Made by a program: the position numbers and the translations under genes. A DNA stretch of 64,000 bases, taken from contig NZ_FNPB01000014.1 of assembly GCF_900107195.1 (NCBI RefSeq), positions 1 to 64,000 of the forward strand. The letters are read 5' to 3'. The notes beneath the pieces were generated by a model. It worked only from the letters and a program-made list of their open reading frames with translations. It made no database searches and was not told the origin of the DNA. This document shows, piece after piece, positions 25,249-34,060 of this stretch. Numbering within the stretch: the first letter of the stretch is position 1; the number at the start of each line of letters is the position of its first letter. Source of the stretch: Halobellus clavatus (lineage in GTDB: Archaea > Halobacteriota > Halobacteria > Halobacteriales > Haloferacaceae).

Positions 25249-26367
25249 ATGATGAACAACGGGCCGACACGCCGGGAGACGATCAAGTACCTCAGTGGAA
25301 CGGCCGCAGTGACAGCACTCGCTGGATGTATGGGAGGCGGTACTGGTGGCGACAGTGACTCCAGTGGTGACGATAGCTCCGGCGACACCGGCGGAGAGAC
25401 CGAGACGACGCAGAGTGGACCCGAGCCTGAGGACTTCTCGACGTTTCGACTCATCTCTGGGCCACAAAACGGCGTCACCTTCCTGATGCACAACGCGGCG
25501 GCTGGCGTCCTCGATCGAGAAACCGACCTCAGCCTCGACGTGGTCTCCGGGACGAGTGGTGAATCGATGTCGCGACTCGTCGGCGGACAGAGCGAGTTGG
25601 CTTTCGGTACGGCGAAGGCCGGGCTCGACGCTGTCGAGCGTGCAGGACCCTTCGGTAGCGTCGATTTCAACCACGACCTCTATCAGATGTCGACGCAGAC
25701 GACGCTCATCGAACCGGTGGTGGTGCCGACCGGCTCCGACTACCAGAACTGGTCGGACCTGGAGGGGGCATCCATCGCAACCGGTCCCCAGGGATCGACG
25801 TACCAAGCGTACTACCGAGAGGCGCTCGACAACATTGTCGGTGAGGAGAACTACGAACTAGTACATCAAGGCGTCACTGAGATCGCCCAGGAGTTCAGCG
25901 CTGGCCGCGTCGACGCTGCCGGTGGTCCGGGTATCGTGAGCGGACTTACTCCCGGCTTTATGCAACAAATGTACTCCGACAACGAGATCCGGCTACTCGG
26001 GCTGTCCGAGGAGTCACAGGGGATGATCGAAGAGCACCCGTGGCTCTCCCTGCAGACGCTGTCGAACGACGCCTTCGGTGACAGCATCGAGGAGTACACC
26101 CAAGAATCCGAGACGACGACCGTTCGTGTCGACTATCCCCACTTTACCACTGACAAAGTGTCCGCCGACAGTATCTACAACCTCCTGAGCGCGCTTTGGG
26201 ACAACAGACAGGGTCTGGTCGACGCGCATCCAGCCTGGGAACTGTTCTCTGACGACTCGTTGTGGACGGCGGCGCTTCACGCTGAAGTGCCAGTCCACCC
26301 CGGTGCTGTACAATTCTTCAAGGAGAACGATCTGTGGGATGAAAGCCTCACAGAAGGGAGCTTCTGA
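25249..26367 (+). CDS. TAXI-type TRAP transporter substrate-binding lipoprotein
   Basis: A 372-aa protein with a Tat-type lipoprotein signal (TRRETIKYLSGTAAV... AGC) followed by a Gly/Ser/Asp/Thr linker typical of haloarchaeal lipoproteins. The mature part has the TAXI family layout (TAGTSGES-like VVSGTSGESMSRLVGGQ, ELAFGTAKAGLD, GASIATGPQGSTYQ). It would bind the substrate outside the cell and hand it to the membrane protein encoded 11 nt downstream. TAXI proteins bind glutamate, other carboxylates or unknown compounds; the substrate cannot be told from sequence. ATG 25249 and 25252 are equally possible. Confidence 0.85.
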   Translation: MMNNGPTRRETIKYLSGTAAVTALAGCMGGGTGGDSDSSGDDSSGDTGGETETTQSGPEPEDFSTFRLISGPQNGVTFLMHNAAAGVLDRETDLSLDVVSGTSGESMSRLVGGQSELAFGTAKAGLDAVERAGPFGSVDFNHDLYQMSTQTTLIEPVVVPTGSDYQNWSDLEGASIATGPQGSTYQAYYREALDNIVGEENYELVHQGVTEIAQEFSAGRVDAAGGPGIVSGLTPGFMQQMYSDNEIRLLGLSEESQGMIEEHPWLSLQTLSNDAFGDSIEEYTQESETTTVRVDYPHFTTDKVSADSIYNLLSALWDNRQGLVDAHPAWELFSDDSLWTAALHAEVPVHPGAVQFFKENDLWDESLTEGSF

Positions 26368-26378
26368 GCCCTAACATT

Positions 26379-28388
26379 ATGGAGCGGTTCCGAGACGCAG
26401 CGGGGTTCGACGACGTTCAATCTTTCCTCGTCGGCGTGCCAGCGCTGCTGCTCTCTGTCGCGGTGATCGCCTACGCTGTCGACTCGTATCTCCCGAAGCA
26501 ACTGTTCACGAACCTCGTCCTCGGACTGTCGCTGACGGCGTATTTCCTCGCCCGCGCTCGACGGACGTGGGACGGAAAGACTGGGGCCTCCTATCCCCGC
26601 GTGCTCGCACTCGTTATGCTGAGTTTAGCGGCGCTCTCGGTCGTCTCGGTAGGATACGTCCAAGTCGTCTTCGACCGATGGCTTGAGACCGGCGCGTTCG
26701 TCGTCTACAACAATGTCGACATCATCATCGGTGCGTCGTTGATCGTCCTCGTGACGATCGTCACCGCCGATAAGTTCGGCTGGATCCTCGGTGCACTCGT
26801 CGTAGTGACGGTCATCTACGGCGTGGGCGGCCCGCAGCTCCCGAGTATCCTGGCTCACGGCGGCATCTCGTTGGAGACGATAATTTTCAAGAACACCATC
26901 TCCTTACAGGGGGTCTACGGGTTCCTCACCCAGATCGCAGCGACGTGGGTCGCGATATTCGTCATCTTCGCTGGGATCGTCCGAATGTTCGGCGGCTTCG
27001 ATCTCATCCTCCAGCTCACCGAGCGACTCGAAGGTGCATTCAGTGGTGCCGTTCCGCAGACTGCTGTCGTCTCCAGTATGTTTATGGGAACGATGATGGG
27101 CGGTGCGGGCGTCAACGTGGCCGCCACCGGATCGTTCACCATCCCGCTGATGCAAGAGCGCGGTATTCTCGGGAAGCACTCGGGTGCGATCGAATCCGTC
27201 GCCAGCACCGCCGGACAGGTGCTGCCGCCGATTATGGGATCGGCAGCGTTCATTATGTCTGATATCCTCGGAATTCCCTTCGCCGACGTTGCGATCGCCG
27301 CGACCATTCCAGCGATACTGTACTACTCGGTGACGAGCTACGGCGTCTATCAGTGGTCGCTATGGTACGACTGGTCGGAGCGCGACGAGGCAAACGAAGA
27401 ACAATCCGCCTCGGCGTCGGACACGGGAGTCGATATGGACGACACGTCCGAGGAACCCCGTTCCGTGTTCCTGCTCAAGAGCGCGCAGTTTCTCGTGCCG
27501 CTCGTTGTCCTGATTTACCTCCTGATCGTTCTGCGGTTCGGGCCACTGTACAGCGGGATGTACACGATCCTGACGCTGTTTGGGACACGGCTCCTCTATC
27601 TGCTCTGGCGCGAAGGGGCGGGGGCCGGTGCCGTTCGTCAATACCTCGGCGAAATCGCCGCTGGACTCAGAGAAGGCGGTGCCTCGGCCGCCCCGTTCGT
27701 CGCGCTGCTCGCGGCGCTGGCAGTCGTCATCAACATCTTCAGTGCGACAGGTCTCACCAACCGGATCACGTTCGCACTGTCGGCGCTCACGGGGACCTCA
27801 TTCGTCGGCATCCTCGTCATCAGTATGATCCTGGCCTTACTGTTTGGACTCGGGATTCCGACGCCCGCGGCGTACCTGCTCGTCGCGACGATTATCGCGC
27901 CCGTCATCGTCGAACTCGCAACGCTCCAGGGCTTCGTCGTCGAACCGATCGTCGCCCATATGTTCGTCTTCTACTATGCGCTGCTCTCGGCGATCACCCC
28001 ACCGGTGGCGCTCGCTGTGGCGATGGCGATCACCATCTCGGGAGCCGAATTCATCGAGACCGCCATCGAGTCACTGCGTCTCGGTGGTCCAACGTTCCTG
28101 ATTCCGTTTATGTTCGTATTCAATCCAGAGTTGATCTTCTGGAGTTTCCCGGAAACGCCGATCGCGCTGGTCGTCCAGTTCGTCGCCCTGATGGTCGCGC
28201 TCTCGGTGACGATGGGAATCGAATTCGGACGGAAGCTCCCCAGTTACGAACGGGCCTTTCGGGCGCTCCTGTTCCTGATCATCGCCTTCGGCCCGAGTCT
28301 CTTGGTACAGGTCGCAGGAGTTGGTGTATTCGCACTGACGGTCGCGATCCGTGGAGCCCTTCCCAAGGTCCGCTCGGCGCGGCAGTAA
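26379..28388 (+). CDS. TRAP transporter fused permease (DctQ-DctM type)
   Basis: A 669-aa membrane protein with about 16-18 hydrophobic segments. The N-terminal four spans correspond to the small TRAP subunit and the remainder to the large DctM subunit (IFVIFAGIVRMFGGFDLILQ; NVAATGSFTIPLMQERG; GILVISMILALLFGLGIPTP). Such fused permeases accompany TAXI binding proteins and import substrate using a Na+ gradient. An acidic cytoplasmic loop (about 335-360) joins two halves of the large subunit. It starts 11 nt after the binding protein gene, so they form one operon. Confidence 0.88.
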   Translation: MERFRDAAGFDDVQSFLVGVPALLLSVAVIAYAVDSYLPKQLFTNLVLGLSLTAYFLARARRTWDGKTGASYPRVLALVMLSLAALSVVSVGYVQVVFDRWLETGAFVVYNNVDIIIGASLIVLVTIVTADKFGWILGALVVVTVIYGVGGPQLPSILAHGGISLETIIFKNTISLQGVYGFLTQIAATWVAIFVIFAGIVRMFGGFDLILQLTERLEGAFSGAVPQTAVVSSMFMGTMMGGAGVNVAATGSFTIPLMQERGILGKHSGAIESVASTAGQVLPPIMGSAAFIMSDILGIPFADVAIAATIPAILYYSVTSYGVYQWSLWYDWSERDEANEEQSASASDTGVDMDDTSEEPRSVFLLKSAQFLVPLVVLIYLLIVLRFGPLYSGMYTILTLFGTRLLYLLWREGAGAGAVRQYLGEIAAGLREGGASAAPFVALLAALAVVINIFSATGLTNRITFALSALTGTSFVGILVISMILALLFGLGIPTPAAYLLVATIIAPVIVELATLQGFVVEPIVAHMFVFYYALLSAITPPVALAVAMAITISGAEFIETAIESLRLGGPTFLIPFMFVFNPELIFWSFPETPIALVVQFVALMVALSVTMGIEFGRKLPSYERAFRALLFLIIAFGPSLLVQVAGVGVFALTVAIRGALPKVRSARQ

Positions 28389-28423
28389 GTACGTTTACCC
28401 CGCTGCTGACCCATTTTCCGGCG

Positions 28424-29722
28424 ATGCCACAGCGCCGAACGGTTCTGAGAGCCAGCCCTGCCGCCCTGCTGTGGCTCGCGGGCTGTGGGGGTCGCCGCGG
28501 CGAGTCGACGTCCACGGTCGAGTCGACCCCCGAAGAAGCGACCGAGCCCGCCTCGGGGCCCTACTGGTACACCCACCCCCAGCCGACTGGCAACCGGTTC
28601 GTGTCTGGGTCCGCGGACCTTCGGGACAGCGAGCCCGTTCGGTTCGCGGTCGACGCTCGCCCGGAGTGGCTGGTCGCCCATCCGGCACCGCGGGGGAGCT
28701 ACTGGACCGTGAGTACAGCGGCTGGGACCGCGACCCGGTTCCAGGTCACCGGTGGGAGGGTCGCCGACGAGATGCGCCTGCACCACCAGTCGCCCGAACG
28801 CCCGCCAGTCGTCGCCAGCGGTGGCGCAGCGCCGACGGTGCTCGACCATCCTTCGAGTATGAGCCGGAATGGCGGCCAGATCGTCGCGTCCGGACCGGCG
28901 GGGACGCACAGACTGTACGTGGCTGCCAACGGGGACCTCGTCGTCGACGGCGACGAGCGCCATCGGCTGCCCGTCGAGGCCCCGACCGATGCCCGACCGG
29001 CCGCGGTCGGAGACGGCAGGTACGTCGTCTACGGGGACGTGACGGATCGCTACAGACACGGCGCACTCGGTGACCAACTGGAACCGTCGTCTCTGGTCGT
29101 GGTCGATCCGACGGACTCGAGGATAGTCGCTCGAACTGAACTCGATGCCCCGCTCGTCTTCGAGGGGCTCCAGCCGCTCGTGGCTGATCTCGACGGCGAT
29201 GGCGAACCGGAGATCGTTACCACGATTGCCGACGCGGAACGCGGCGCACGCATCGCCGTCTACTCGGTGGCCGGCGAGCGCATCGCGACCGGTCCCGTCG
29301 ACGGCCCCGGCTGGCGACACCAGCTCGCGGTCGGCCCCTTCGGTCCCGACGGCTCCACAGAACTCGCCGCCGTGTTGAAGCCGCACGTCACGCACAGACT
29401 GGAGTACTACCGGCTCGAGGACGGAGATCTGAGCGTTCGGGCAACCCTCGATGGAGTGTCTTCGCACGTGTACGGATCCCGCACTCTCGGTGGCGCCCTC
29501 GCGGCCGATCTCGACGGCGACGGGCGGGTGGAACTCCTCGTGCCAACGACCGACCGTCGCCGGCTCGTGGCCGTGGCTCGCACGTCCGACGGAGCGCGGA
29601 GTCGATGGGAATGGGACCTCGAGACCTCGCTGACCAGCAACCTCACCGGCGTGGGCCTCGACGGCGGCGGTCTCGCGGTGGGTGCGGCCACGGCCACCGA
29701 CGTCTTCGTCTGGTCAGCGTGA
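28424..29722 (+). CDS. putative lipoprotein with FG-GAP/VCBS-like propeller repeats
   Basis: A 432-aa protein; start ATG 28424 (35 nt after the permease stop) gives an export signal MPQRRTVLRASPAALLWLAG ending at CGG, a probable Tat lipoprotein site. The mature protein has repeated Asp-rich motifs (VADLDGDGEPEIVTTI and AADLDGDGRVELLVPT), the calcium-binding signature of FG-GAP/VCBS beta propellers. It is likely attached to the outer membrane face. No enzyme signature is visible. It may be co-transcribed with the TRAP genes, but a functional link is not evident. Confidence 0.65.
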   Translation: MPQRRTVLRASPAALLWLAGCGGRRGESTSTVESTPEEATEPASGPYWYTHPQPTGNRFVSGSADLRDSEPVRFAVDARPEWLVAHPAPRGSYWTVSTAAGTATRFQVTGGRVADEMRLHHQSPERPPVVASGGAAPTVLDHPSSMSRNGGQIVASGPAGTHRLYVAANGDLVVDGDERHRLPVEAPTDARPAAVGDGRYVVYGDVTDRYRHGALGDQLEPSSLVVVDPTDSRIVARTELDAPLVFEGLQPLVADLDGDGEPEIVTTIADAERGARIAVYSVAGERIATGPVDGPGWRHQLAVGPFGPDGSTELAAVLKPHVTHRLEYYRLEDGDLSVRATLDGVSSHVYGSRTLGGALAADLDGDGRVELLVPTTDRRRLVAVARTSDGARSRWEWDLETSLTSNLTGVGLDGGGLAVGAATATDVFVWSA

Positions 29723-29914
29723 CGCGGTCCCGCCGAGAGCGGCGTGACGAGACCGGGTCTCGCGGGTCGCGTGGTGTCATCGACGCCTTCGTGCCGGTGA
29801 GGTCCGGCGGGAGCGTCCATTCCCCGATTTCCGAAGCGAGAGAGGCGATTCCTGACCTGAATGCACCCGGCCGCCGCCACACAGCCCAAGGCCCTCGATG
29901 CCGTATTCAGTAAT

Positions 29915-30241
29915 ATGCCGACTGTCGAGTACGACGGGGAGGAGATCGACTGTGCGTCCGGCGAGCGGCTGCGGGACGTGTTACTGGCGGCCGACGCGTC
30001 CGTCCACAACGGCCCTCGGGCGGTCTCGTGTCACGGACACGGGAGCTGTGGCACGTGTGCGGTCGAGATCCGCGGCGACGCCGGCGAACCGACGCGTCGG
30101 GAACGGCTGCGGCTGTCGATCCCGCCCCACGACCCCGACTCGGGCTTGCGGCTGGCGTGTCAGGTGCGCGTGACCGACGACCTCGCTGTCGAGAAGCACG
30201 ACGGATTCTGGGGCGAGCAGAAACGAACGACGGAGTCCTGA
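29915..30241 (+). CDS. 2Fe-2S ferredoxin-like protein
   Basis: A 108-aa plant-type [2Fe-2S] ferredoxin. The cluster ligands are visible as VSCHGHGSCGTC (three Cys) and LRLACQ (the fourth). The ATG at 29915 gives the normal N-terminus MPTVEYDGEEIDC; an upstream ATG at 29861 is less likely. The C-terminus FWGEQKR is a short tail. It would carry single electrons to an unidentified partner. A small conserved haloarchaeal gene begins 3 nt downstream. Confidence 0.82.
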   Translation: MPTVEYDGEEIDCASGERLRDVLLAADASVHNGPRAVSCHGHGSCGTCAVEIRGDAGEPTRRERLRLSIPPHDPDSGLRLACQVRVTDDLAVEKHDGFWGEQKRTTES

Positions 30242-30243
30242 AG

Positions 30244-30516
30244 ATGGCGTCATCGCCGCCGCTGCCGCCGGATGTTCAGGCCGCGCTCACACAACTCCTC
30301 GACGCCGCGGCGACCCACGTCGCCGAGGGTGAACCCGAGCGCGCCGACGAGCTGCTGGATACCGTCGAGTCGGTCACGGCGAACAAGGTTCCCACGGACG
30401 CGGAGCGGGAGCGATTATTGCGTGGGTGTGAGACGGTTCGAGCGACGCTCGAAGTCGACGACGAGACAGCCGAAGGGTATCTCCGGGCGATGCGACGGCG
30501 AGTCGACGGCGAGTGA
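30244..30516 (+). CDS. 90-aa helical protein, conserved in haloarchaea
   Basis: A small, almost entirely helical acidic protein (VQAALTQLLDAAATHVAEGE, then ADELLDTVESVTANKV). It starts 3 nt after the ferredoxin stop, so both are co-transcribed. I recall similar short proteins in many haloarchaeal genomes without known function. No catalytic motif is seen. Confidence 0.6.
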   Translation: MASSPPLPPDVQAALTQLLDAAATHVAEGEPERADELLDTVESVTANKVPTDAERERLLRGCETVRATLEVDDETAEGYLRAMRRRVDGE

Positions 30517-30525
30517 TCGGTCGGC

Positions 30526-31467
30526 TCACCGGGGGTACGGCTCATCCAGCGACTGGGCCCGTCGGAGTTCCGATTGGACTTCGCCCCATGCGACGGGGGG
30601 GTCCGCCGCCTCGATCACGTCTCGAAACGACGCGATGCGGTCCGCGTATTGCGCACGCCACGCTGACTCGGCACCGCCTTCGAGCCGCTCGCGGATCGCG
30701 CCCGCCCGTGACTCGATCTCCGTGAGGCGCCGCTCGATCTCGCTCCCGTACGCCTCACCGACGCCGTCCCGCGTGGCCATCGTCTGGAGCTCAGCGAGTT
30801 CGCTCCGGAGATCCGCCACCAGAAGCGAGAGCAGTTCCAGTCGAAGCACGCCGTCGACCCACGCCTCGGCGCTCTCGACGTCCTCACCCGCAACGGTGTC
30901 GAGCGTGTCTTCGACGACATCGACATCCTCTTCGATGCCCCGCCGCCGGCGGTCGGGGTCGGCGAGCCAGGCCTCGAAGTCGTCGAGGTCCAATTGTAGT
31001 TGATCGGCCTGCTGTTGCGCCTCTCGGGCGTCGGCGGCGATCTCGCGGAGTTCGACGACCGATTCGTAGACCGACTCGACGGTGTCCGCGGGGGTCGAAA
31101 CGCTCGCGAGGGCCGATCCGAGTCGGTCCACCCGAGACGCGGCCGCGTCGAGCGTCGAGCGATACTGTTCGAGGCGTGCCGCGACGACGTCGATGTCGTC
31201 GTACGCGGCCGCGGCCGCCATCGCGTCGTCGAGTGCCGACGCTGCCAGTTCGACGCGGGTCTCCGCTGTCGCCAGGCGTTTCGCGACGTCCGAAACGGTC
31301 GCTTCGATGCCCGCTTGCGTCACGTGGCCGTCCTCGGTGACGTGGTCGAGTGCTGATCGGACGTCCTCGGGATCGCGTGTCGGGTCGGCCGCGACGATCG
31401 CGTCTACCGCCTCCTCCGTCGACTGCCCGATCACCGCGCGCCGACGCTCGTCTCGGTTCGTCGTCAT
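30526..31467 (-). CDS. coiled-coil protein of the haloarchaeal transducer-like type
   Basis: A 313-aa protein, almost all alpha-helical, with long heptad-like Ala/Leu/Glu repeats (residues about 55-240), for example ATAETRVELAASALDDAMA and LREIAADAREAQQQADQLQ. No membrane span, no methyl-accepting signature. Homologous proteins are often labelled halo transducer protein, but evidence for signalling is thin. It converges on the small gene ending at 30516, and its start faces the pstS promoter region. I regard the function as unknown. Confidence 0.6.
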   Translation of the reverse strand: MTTNRDERRRAVIGQSTEEAVDAIVAADPTRDPEDVRSALDHVTEDGHVTQAGIEATVSDVAKRLATAETRVELAASALDDAMAAAAAYDDIDVVAARLEQYRSTLDAAASRVDRLGSALASVSTPADTVESVYESVVELREIAADAREAQQQADQLQLDLDDFEAWLADPDRRRRGIEEDVDVVEDTLDTVAGEDVESAEAWVDGVLRLELLSLLVADLRSELAELQTMATRDGVGEAYGSEIERRLTEIESRAGAIRERLEGGAESAWRAQYADRIASFRDVIEAADPPVAWGEVQSELRRAQSLDEPYPR

Positions 31468-31655
31468 CGGTGGGTCGGTCTCGGCGGGAGGGTTTCGGTC
31501 CTGCTATGAGGCGTACGGGGGGATATATAGCGATATCGAGCGGTCTGTGGAGATACGTCTTGGAGGGGAGCGATCCGGACGGGAACCGTCGGGACCCGAC
31601 TGCTGGATATCCCTATTATAAACCACTTTTGCGTGAAGTCGGATGCATCCAGGTG
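31468..31655. promoter_or_regulatory. divergent promoter region before pstS
   Basis: Two AT boxes occur: GATATATAG (31523-31531), usable on either strand and well placed for the coiled-coil gene, and CTATTATAAACC (about 31612-31623) 35-40 nt before the pstS ATG. Phosphate-responsive control of haloarchaeal pst promoters is known; I could not recognise a P-box by eye. Confidence 0.45.
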
Positions 31656-32855
31656 ATGACGCGCGAATCAGAGCGCTTCGGAGACCGCGTATCACGTCGG
31701 AAATTCCTCGTCGCGTCCGGGGCTATCGGAGTGACCGGCATCGCCGGTTGTTCCTCTCAGTCGGGGTCGGAGACCGAGACTGAGGGATCGTCGGGAGAAG
31801 ACGCATCGACGTCGGGATCGACCCAGTCTCAGTCCGGGTCCTCGAGTTCGAGCGACGGCCCGTCGATGCTTACCGCCGAGGGATCGTCGACGGTCTATCC
31901 CATCGCGAACAAGGGGAGTTCCTACTGGAACTCGAACGCGCCGCCGAGCGACGGGGAGTACTGGGGGTCGAACCCCGAAGAGGGTAATACGGTCCCGGGC
32001 TGGGAGGCGCTCGGCGAACCGGATATGCGGCTGGCCGACTACTTCGCGAGCCTCTACGGCTTCGAGCCGAGCGGCGAGCAGGCGACGCCGCCGTTCCCGA
32101 CGAGCATCGGGCTGAGCCACTCGGGGACCGGGTGTCAGTCCGTCGTCGACGGCCTCGTCGACATCGGCAACTCCTCGGGCCCGATCACGGCCGAACTGGG
32201 GTGGAGTGAGAGCAAAGCCGAAGAGGAGGTCGTCGACCACGTGCTGGGCCGCGACGGCCAGCCGGTCGTCGTCAGCGGCGACGTCTACGACAACGGCGTC
32301 CAGCAGCTCACCGGTGAGGAGGTCAGGCAGATCTACCAAGACGAGATCACCAACTGGAGCGAGGTCGGCGGCCCCGACCAGGAGATCTACGTTATCGGCC
32401 GCGCGGAGGGCTCCGGCACAGACACCTCGTTCCGCCTGAATATGCTCGGCAGCGCCGACGCGCCGATGCCGGGTGTCAACACCCGTTTCGGCCAGAACCA
32501 GCAGGTCGCGACGGCCGTCGCCCAGAACGAGGGCGCGATCGCGTATATGGCGCTGGCGTTCACGAGCGAGTCGGCGCCGCCGATCGCGATCAACTTCGAG
32601 GGAACTGTGTACGAGCCCGACCGCGACGCCGAGAACACGATCTTCGACTCCGATTACCCCCTCAACCGCGATCTCCACCAGTACACGAAGATCACCGACG
32701 AAACGCCGGAGGGGACCGATATGCGCGAAGCAGCGTTTATGAATATGTTCCTGACTGACTTCGGTCAGCAGGTGTTCGTCGAGGCGAACAACTACATCCC
32801 GCTGCCGACGAGCGACATCGAGTCCGAGAAGGCGAAACTGCCCGAGCAGATGTAG
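31656..32855 (+). CDS. pstS: phosphate ABC transporter substrate-binding lipoprotein
   Basis: A 399-aa PstS. N-terminal Tat lipoprotein signal VSRRKFLVASGAIGVTG with lipobox Cys in AGCSS, then a Ser/Glu/Thr linker. The phosphate-binding part shows TAEGSSTVYPIANKG, VDIGNSSGPITA and IGRAEGSGTDTSFRLNM, the usual ligand loops. It captures phosphate outside the membrane for PstCAB. It is the first gene of an operon pstS-pstC-pstA-pstB-phoU on the plus strand. ATG 31656 is chosen because GGTG precedes it and the TATA lies about 40 nt upstream. Confidence 0.92.
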   Translation: MTRESERFGDRVSRRKFLVASGAIGVTGIAGCSSQSGSETETEGSSGEDASTSGSTQSQSGSSSSSDGPSMLTAEGSSTVYPIANKGSSYWNSNAPPSDGEYWGSNPEEGNTVPGWEALGEPDMRLADYFASLYGFEPSGEQATPPFPTSIGLSHSGTGCQSVVDGLVDIGNSSGPITAELGWSESKAEEEVVDHVLGRDGQPVVVSGDVYDNGVQQLTGEEVRQIYQDEITNWSEVGGPDQEIYVIGRAEGSGTDTSFRLNMLGSADAPMPGVNTRFGQNQQVATAVAQNEGAIAYMALAFTSESAPPIAINFEGTVYEPDRDAENTIFDSDYPLNRDLHQYTKITDETPEGTDMREAAFMNMFLTDFGQQVFVEANNYIPLPTSDIESEKAKLPEQM

Positions 32856-32932
32856 GGTCGCTCGGTTCGACTGCGGACACACTCCACCGCCTCGTCCCTT
32901 CACCATTCATTCAATGCATACACAGAGCAACG

Positions 32933-34060
32933 ATGGCACAAGCGGCTGAGACAGAGACGGGCGCTGAGACGCTCGCACGGCACGTCCGACGGTTCCGCGA
33001 GTTCCTCGCGACGACTGATCGAGAAGCGCTCGCCGTCGTCGGTGTGATGTCGCTCGCGCTCCTGAGCGCGTTCGTCGGATTCCTCCTCGTATCGGCCTAC
33101 ACGATTGTCCCCTTCGCAGTCTTTCTGGGGGCGGCGGGGTACGGCTGGATCCGCTATCAAGGACTCACGGCGAGACTGCTTATGCTGACGATGACGGTCT
33201 CGACGATCGTCATCCTGCTGTTGATCATCACGTTCATCTTCTACGAGTCGGTCCCCGTTCTCGTCTACGAGAGCACGACGGTCCTCGGTGTCTCCGTGCC
33301 GGGCCTCAGGATGTTCACCCAGCCCAACTGGGACGCGGTTTCGTCGCCGATCCGGTACTCGATGGTCCCGATGATCCACGGGACGGTGATGGTCACCGTC
33401 ATCGCGACAGTCGTCGCCGCCCCGCTCGGGATCGCTGCGGCGCTGTTCCTCTCGGAGATCGCTCCCGCGCCCGTTCGCGAGTTCGTCAAGCCCGGAGTCG
33501 AGATCCTCGCTGGGATCCCCTCGATCGTCTACGGGTTCATCGGCTTCACGGTCCTGAGTCCGTGGGCCTCCGATCAGTTCCGGATCCTCGGACAGGGGAC
33601 GTACCTGTTCGTCGGCGTCGTCGTCGGGCTGATGGCGCTCCCGACGATCGTCTCCGTTGCGGAGGATGCGCTCAACACCGTGCCTGAGTCGATGAAGAGC
33701 GGGTCGCTCGCGGTCGGAACGACCGACTGGCAGACGATGACCTCGATCACGCTCCCGGCGGCCTTCTCGGGCGTGTCGGCCGCGGTCCTGCTCGGGGTGG
33801 GCCGAGCGATCGGGGAGACGATGGCCGCGACGGTGATGCTCCGCGGCGTTCCTCGGATCACCGACCCGCTGTACAACGTCTTCTACGGCCAGGAGACGCT
33901 CACGTCGCTGATCGCGCGGAACTACGGCGAGGCCGACGGCCTCCAGATGGACGCGCTGTTCGTCGCCGGCGTGATCCTCTTCGTCACCGTCCTCGTCATC
34001 TCGATCGGATCGCAGTACATCGAGTGGCGGATGCGAAAGAAGTTCGGAGGCGACGTCTGA
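32933..34060 (+). CDS. pstC: phosphate ABC transporter permease
   Basis: A 375-aa permease. The core of six spans (about 120-370) contains the ABC permease EAA-like loop AVGTTDWQTMTSITLPAAFS and ends GSQYIEWRMRKKFG. About 100 N-terminal residues with two or three extra hydrophobic spans (VVGVMSLALLSAFVGFLLVS) precede the core. It pairs with PstA to form the channel. The stop overlaps the start of pstA by one nt (TGATG). Confidence 0.9.
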   Translation: MAQAAETETGAETLARHVRRFREFLATTDREALAVVGVMSLALLSAFVGFLLVSAYTIVPFAVFLGAAGYGWIRYQGLTARLLMLTMTVSTIVILLLIITFIFYESVPVLVYESTTVLGVSVPGLRMFTQPNWDAVSSPIRYSMVPMIHGTVMVTVIATVVAAPLGIAAALFLSEIAPAPVREFVKPGVEILAGIPSIVYGFIGFTVLSPWASDQFRILGQGTYLFVGVVVGLMALPTIVSVAEDALNTVPESMKSGSLAVGTTDWQTMTSITLPAAFSGVSAAVLLGVGRAIGETMAATVMLRGVPRITDPLYNVFYGQETLTSLIARNYGEADGLQMDALFVAGVILFVTVLVISIGSQYIEWRMRKKFGGDV